Shown: positions 60,486-64,000 of the stretch, one piece after another
Position numbering within the stretch: the first letter of the stretch is position 1
Layout: every line of letters starts with the position of its first letter
Assembly (NCBI GenBank): GCA_964367905.1
Contig: CAYIZP010000005.1
Coordinates: 1-64,000, forward strand
Direction: 5' to 3'
Length of the DNA: 64,000 nucleotides
Source of the DNA: CAUPWF01 sp964367905
GTDB taxonomy: Bacteria > Bacillota > Clostridia > Lachnospirales > Lachnospiraceae
Made by a program: the position numbers and the translations under genes
Notes under the pieces: generated by a model
The model's input: the letters and a program-made list of their open reading frames with translations, nothing else
Databases searched by the model: none
What the model was told of the DNA's origin: nothing

Positions 60486-60519
60486 CAAAAAGGACTGCCC
60501 ATGATTATAAACAGTCCTT
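60486..60519 (-). terminator. Terminator of the SASP gene
   Basis: On the minus strand AAGGACTG and CAGTCCTT pair across a 14-base loop and are followed by TTTTG. It starts 27 bases after the SASP stop. Confidence 0.82.
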
Positions 60520-60545
60520 ATCACTATTTTTATTTGTTATAGTAA

Positions 60546-60746
60546 TTATTTGCCGGCCATTTGTCTTTCTTGGGCTTCGATCATTTTCTTAACCATATAC
60601 CCACCAACTGAACCATTTTGCTTTGATGTCAAGTCACCATTATATCCTTCTTTTAATGGAACTCCTAATTCGCTTGCAACTTCATATTTAAATTTATCCA
60701 AAGCTGCTTTTGCTTCTGGTACTGCTTTACCTGTTGAACTTGTCAT
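60546..60746 (-). CDS. Alpha/beta-type small acid-soluble spore protein
   Basis: A 66-residue SASP. The ATG at 60746 is 7 bases after AGGAGGA; upstream in-frame codons precede that site. The family signatures are KFKYEVASELGVPL (including the GPR protease cleavage region) and KQNGSVGGYMVKKMIEAQE. Such proteins coat and protect spore DNA. This is direct evidence that the organism forms endospores. A sigma-G-like promoter lies upstream. Confidence 0.95.
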   Translation of the reverse strand: MTSSTGKAVPEAKAALDKFKYEVASELGVPLKEGYNGDLTSKQNGSVGGYMVKKMIEAQERQMAGK

Positions 60747-60784
60747 AATTATTTCCTCCTTCTTGTAACTTTTTGTTACACTCA

Positions 60785-60813
60785 TAGTATGTGAAATAAT
60801 TATAAGATTACAC
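60785..60813 (-). promoter_or_regulatory. Candidate sigma-G promoter of the SASP gene
   Basis: On the minus strand CATACTA (60785-60791) matches the sigma-G -10 CATnnTA, and GTGTA (from 60813) lies 17 bases upstream as a four-of-five -35. Position, 39 bases before the ATG, fits a forespore-specific gene. Confidence 0.6.
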
Positions 60814-62833
60814 TAGTATTAATTTCTTGTTTTTCCATAAATTTCAAACGCTGATTTTCGTCAAGCATTTTAATTGCTTCAGCAACATTTTGTAAGATTT
60901 TGGCATCCTGAAAAACATCTGCAACTTTGAAATCCAGAAGGCCACTTTGTCGAATTCCAAACAAATCACCCGGACCTCTCTGTTTTAGATCCTCATTTGC
61001 AATCAAAAATCCATCATTTGATTTCCCTAATATCTCTAGCCTCTTCTTTGTTGTTTCATTTTTGCTCGTACTCATAAATATACAATAAGATTGATGTTTT
61101 CCTCTCCCTACTCGCCCTCGTAGTTGATGCAATGCCGACAAGCCAAAACGTTCCGCATTTTCAATCATCATTACAGTCGCGTTCGGGACATTGATTCCTA
61201 CTTCTATTACGGTAGTCGAGACTAGCACTTCTATTTCCCGATTGCTATAGCGCAGCATAATATCATCTTTTTGGCTTTGCTTCATTCGTCCGTGCAAATA
61301 TGCCACGTGAACAGACTCACCTAACATATTTTGTAATTTCGTTGCATAGTCAATTACATTTTCGCCCTCTGAATTCTCACTTTCTTCGACCATAGGACAA
61401 ATCACATAAGCTTGTCTTCCCAATTCAACTTGTTTTGCGATAAACTCGTATGCATTCGGGCGATAACTTATATCAACAACACAATTCTTTATCGCCAAAC
61501 GATTCGCTGGCACTTCATCCAAAACCGAAATATCCAAATCTCCATACAATATCATAGCTAGAGTCCTCGGGATTGGTGTCGCACTCATAACCAAAATATG
61601 AGGCCGAATTCCTTTCTCGGCCAAAGTCTCCCTTTGCTTTACTCCAAATCGATGTTGCTCATCTGTAATCACAAGTGCTAATTTATGATAATTCACCTTA
61701 TCTTGAATCAATGCATGGGTGCCAATAATGATTTGAGCTTCTCCAGATTCGATTTTTTTATATGTTTCTCTTTTTTCTTTCGCTTTCATAGAACCTGTTA
61801 AAAGAGTGACTTGTATCGACAAGCCACATTCGTTCAATTGCTCCTGAATTGATTGAAAATGCTGTCGTGCTAAAACTTCCGTCGGTGCCATCATTGCCCC
61901 TTGATAGCCGTTCGCTACCACTTGAATCAATGATAATAACGCTAAAACTGTTTTTCCTGATCCAACATCTCCTTGTATCAATCTAGACATCGTCCCCTTA
62001 TCAGAATTCAATTCTTGCTGTATCTCATTCCAAACTTTCTTCTGTGCATTGGTTAGCTCATAGGGTAAACTCTGCACTAGAATATCTGTTTCCATAACAC
62101 TTGGAATCATCAACTCATTTGTTGACGATTTATTTTCTTTCATCGATTGTAGCGATATAATAAACTTCAGAAACTCTTGAAATACAATACGACTTCTGCC
62201 ATATGCATAGTCATCCTTGTCTTTCGGAAAATGCATCTTGAAAATCGCTTCTTTATACGGACACAATCCATACTTTTCCACAACATCAAGTGGCAGTGGA
62301 TCTGATAAATCAACTCTCTCCTCTTCCATCACACTTTTAACGGATTTAGTAAGCAATTGATTACTAATCCCTTTTGTAAGTGTATAAATTGGTTGCAAGG
62401 AACCTATTTTCTCTAGATACTTACTCTCTTCATAATATATTTCAGGCTGCTCCATGACAAGTTGTCCCGATTTATTTTGCACCAAACCGCGAAAAACAAC
62501 ACAAATCCCTTTCTTTAATGTTTTCGTTAAAAATGGCATTCGGTACCAAACAAGCTTAATCGTCTGCGTATCACCTTTAAGAAAAAGAGTCACGAATTGC
62601 AAATTGGAACGTCCCATTAATAAGGCACGTTCCAATATGATAGATTTAACTGCTTGTATCTTCCCTTCTTCTACATGATCTATGTCACAATAAAGCTCAT
62701 AAATATCATAGGTTCGAGGATAATATTCAAGCAAATCACAAACCGAATATATTCCAATTTTTCCTAAAGTCGCTTCCATCTTAGGACCGATTCCTTTTAT
62801 TTCTCGAATAGAAATATAATCTTGATTTTTCAT
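60800..62833 (-). CDS. recG: ATP-dependent DNA helicase RecG
   Basis: A 677-residue fork-reversal helicase. The wedge OB domain lies in about residues 1-230, with the GIGPKMEATLGKIGI helix-hairpin-helix near the start. Walker A is GDVGSGKTVLALL, the motif II box reads DEQHRFG, and LRGRVGRGKHQSYC and the C-terminal TRG-like region follow. The ATG at 62833 lies just after the upstream gene's stop; a TTG at 62842 would overlap it. No strong ribosome site is seen for either, so translation may be coupled to the upstream gene. Confidence 0.97.
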   Translation of the reverse strand: MKNQDYISIREIKGIGPKMEATLGKIGIYSVCDLLEYYPRTYDIYELYCDIDHVEEGKIQAVKSIILERALLMGRSNLQFVTLFLKGDTQTIKLVWYRMPFLTKTLKKGICVVFRGLVQNKSGQLVMEQPEIYYEESKYLEKIGSLQPIYTLTKGISNQLLTKSVKSVMEEERVDLSDPLPLDVVEKYGLCPYKEAIFKMHFPKDKDDYAYGRSRIVFQEFLKFIISLQSMKENKSSTNELMIPSVMETDILVQSLPYELTNAQKKVWNEIQQELNSDKGTMSRLIQGDVGSGKTVLALLSLIQVVANGYQGAMMAPTEVLARQHFQSIQEQLNECGLSIQVTLLTGSMKAKEKRETYKKIESGEAQIIIGTHALIQDKVNYHKLALVITDEQHRFGVKQRETLAEKGIRPHILVMSATPIPRTLAMILYGDLDISVLDEVPANRLAIKNCVVDISYRPNAYEFIAKQVELGRQAYVICPMVEESENSEGENVIDYATKLQNMLGESVHVAYLHGRMKQSQKDDIMLRYSNREIEVLVSTTVIEVGINVPNATVMMIENAERFGLSALHQLRGRVGRGKHQSYCIFMSTSKNETTKKRLEILGKSNDGFLIANEDLKQRGPGDLFGIRQSGLLDFKVADVFQDAKILQNVAEAIKMLDENQRLKFMEKQEINTSVIL

Positions 62834-62834
62834 A

Positions 62835-64000
62835 CTACTCAACCGAAACTACGTAATAATAAATTGGCTGTCCACCAAAATGCATATCTACATCTAAATC
62901 TGGATGTTTCTCTTCCAATTTATCACTCAATGAAGTCGCTTCTTCCTCAGATACTTCTGCACCATAATAAATACTGATTAATGTGCTATCCTCATCAACT
63001 AATCCGTCAATAAGCGATATCGTTGTCTCGCATATATCTTGACCGACTGCTTGAATGCCCTCATCACTGATTCCCATGATATCACCTTCTGCAATCTCCT
63101 TGTCATCAATCTTCGTATCGCGAACTGCATAAGTAACCTGACCTGATTTTATGATTGTGATTTCTTCTTTCATAGAGGCTTCATTCTCTTCACACGTTCC
63201 CTCTAGATTAAAATTAATCAATGCTGTAATTCCTTGAGGTATTGTCTTGGTTGGAATCACTACAATGTTTTTATCTTCCACCAACATTTGGGCTTGGTTC
63301 GCCGCCAATATAATATTTTTATTATTTGGCAATATAAATACATTGTCTGCATTTACTTGCTCAATTGCATTTAGCATATCTTCAGTACTTGGGTTCATCG
63401 TCTGGCCACCCTCAATAATGTAATCTGCACCTAATTCCTTGAAGATTTCATTCATCCCACTACCAATAGAAACAGCAACAAAGCCAATCGGTTTACGCTC
63501 TGCTTGTACTGTTTCTCCTGCCTTTGACTCTGCTTCTTTTCGCAATTGCTCTTCGTGTTCTTCTCTCATGTTATCAATCTTCATTCGAGTCAATTGTCCA
63601 TAAGTCAATGCTTTTTGAATCGCTAACCCCGGGTCATTGGTATGAACATGAATCTTAATGATATCATCATCTGCCACACACACAATAGAATCCCCGATAG
63701 AAGATAAGAAACTCTTCATCTCGAGTTCATCACCGTCACCAAATTCTTTTTCTGCCATAATAATAAACTCTGTACAATAACCAAACTTAATGTGTTCTGC
63801 AGAGATCTTCTTCTCCACTGATACAGATGTCGCTTTAGCTGGTTTAATGGTAGAATAATCAACTTCTTTGCCTAAAAATACATCAAATGCACCATTCAGA
63901 ATTTCTAATAATCCTTGTCCACCAGAATCTACAACTCCAGCTTCTTTTAGCACTGGCAACATATCTGGTGTTTGTGATAAAACCAATTCTCCATGGCTCA
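62835..64000 (-). CDS. DAK2-domain protein, FakA/YloV-like (5' partial)
   Basis: The frame remains open to the right edge, so the N-terminal part of the DhaL/DAK2 ATP-binding domain is missing. The visible 388 residues begin in that domain's end (SQTPDMLPVLKEAGVVDSGG) and continue through the middle and C-terminal fatty-acid-kinase domains (KIHVHTNDPGLAIQKAL; FVAVSIGSGMNEIFKELGADYIIEGGQTMNPS spread over ~30 residues). FakA phosphorylates fatty acids presented by FakB for phospholipid synthesis. In Bacillus yloV is also followed closely by recG, as here. Confidence 0.9.
   Translation of the reverse strand, partial: SHGELVLSQTPDMLPVLKEAGVVDSGGQGLLEILNGAFDVFLGKEVDYSTIKPAKATSVSVEKKISAEHIKFGYCTEFIIMAEKEFGDGDELEMKSFLSSIGDSIVCVADDDIIKIHVHTNDPGLAIQKALTYGQLTRMKIDNMREEHEEQLRKEAESKAGETVQAERKPIGFVAVSIGSGMNEIFKELGADYIIEGGQTMNPSTEDMLNAIEQVNADNVFILPNNKNIILAANQAQMLVEDKNIVVIPTKTIPQGITALINFNLEGTCEENEASMKEEITIIKSGQVTYAVRDTKIDDKEIAEGDIMGISDEGIQAVGQDICETTISLIDGLVDEDSTLISIYYGAEVSEEEATSLSDKLEEKHPDLDVDMHFGGQPIYYYVVSVE

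Noticed and set aside
1..64000. CRISPR arrays, tRNA and rRNA genes
   Set aside because: No regularly spaced direct repeats, cloverleaf-like sequences or rRNA-like stretches were seen in the intergenic DNA, and all gaps are under about 210 bases.

Overview
The window is an AT-rich, densely coding stretch of a spore-forming, low-GC Gram-positive chromosome. The best guess is a member of the Lachnospiraceae (Clostridia). The reasons are gene order (mutS-mutL-miaA, mreBCD-PBP2-minDE-rodA, the TIGR03960-TIGR03936-RNase G-rplU-prp-rpmA-obgE run), the small DUF896, DUF4250 and DUF378 proteins, purine-rich Shine-Dalgarno sites with frequent TTG starts, and sporulation genes (alpha/beta SASP, YlbJ, a SpoVB-type flippase). 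It is almost entirely core housekeeping DNA. I see no prophage, insertion sequence, CRISPR array, tRNA or rRNA.

Layout. From 1 to 31.0 kb nearly every gene is on the plus strand: a flippase and small genes; folate and tRNA modification (5-FTHF cyclo-ligase, miaB); mismatch repair (mutS, mutL) with miaA; a YnbB-like PLP enzyme and two FAD oxidoreductases; radC; the rod-shape and division block (an MreB-like protein, mreC, mreD, PBP2, minD, minE, rodA); mgsA and a DacF-type carboxypeptidase; then a ylm-like block (HlyD-like protein, YggS, sepF, ylmH, lspA, rluD-like), a cytidylate-kinase-like gene and dtd. From 31.0 kb to the end nearly every gene is on the minus strand, the exceptions being lexA and ylbJ. 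This half holds a tyrosine recombinase and a YneA-like SOS division inhibitor divergent from lexA; rsfS, a nadD-yqeK fusion, yhbY, obgE, rpmA, prp and rplU; a GGDEF/EAL protein and lysC; an RNase E/G-type enzyme with two radical-SAM-associated genes; a histidine operon (hisZ-G-D-B and a three-domain HisIE fusion); recU with rRNA modification genes; an M23 peptidase; ylbJ, a coiled-coil gene, coaD and rsmD; a SASP; recG; and a partial FakA/DAK2 gene at the right edge.

Working together, the left half links DNA repair, tRNA modification and the elongasome/divisome. The right half links ribosome assembly, SOS control of division and spore maintenance. Several regulatory sites can be read directly: four LexA boxes between lexA and yneA with near-consensus promoters on both sides, TTGACA/TATAAT-type promoters for rplU, hisZ and rsmD, a candidate sigma-G promoter for the SASP, and several intrinsic terminators, one lying inside ylbJ.

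No wholly new system stands out. The items most worth a second look are an MreB-like protein with an altered nucleotide-binding motif, a HisF-like/HisI/HisE triple fusion whose HisF-like part lacks the first catalytic Asp, a HlyD-like protein fixed beside sepF with no transporter, minD/minE without minC, a roughly 230-residue insertion in PBP2, an RNase E/G that stops just before the zinc link, and a composite palindromic element after lexA. No gap between genes exceeds about 210 bases.
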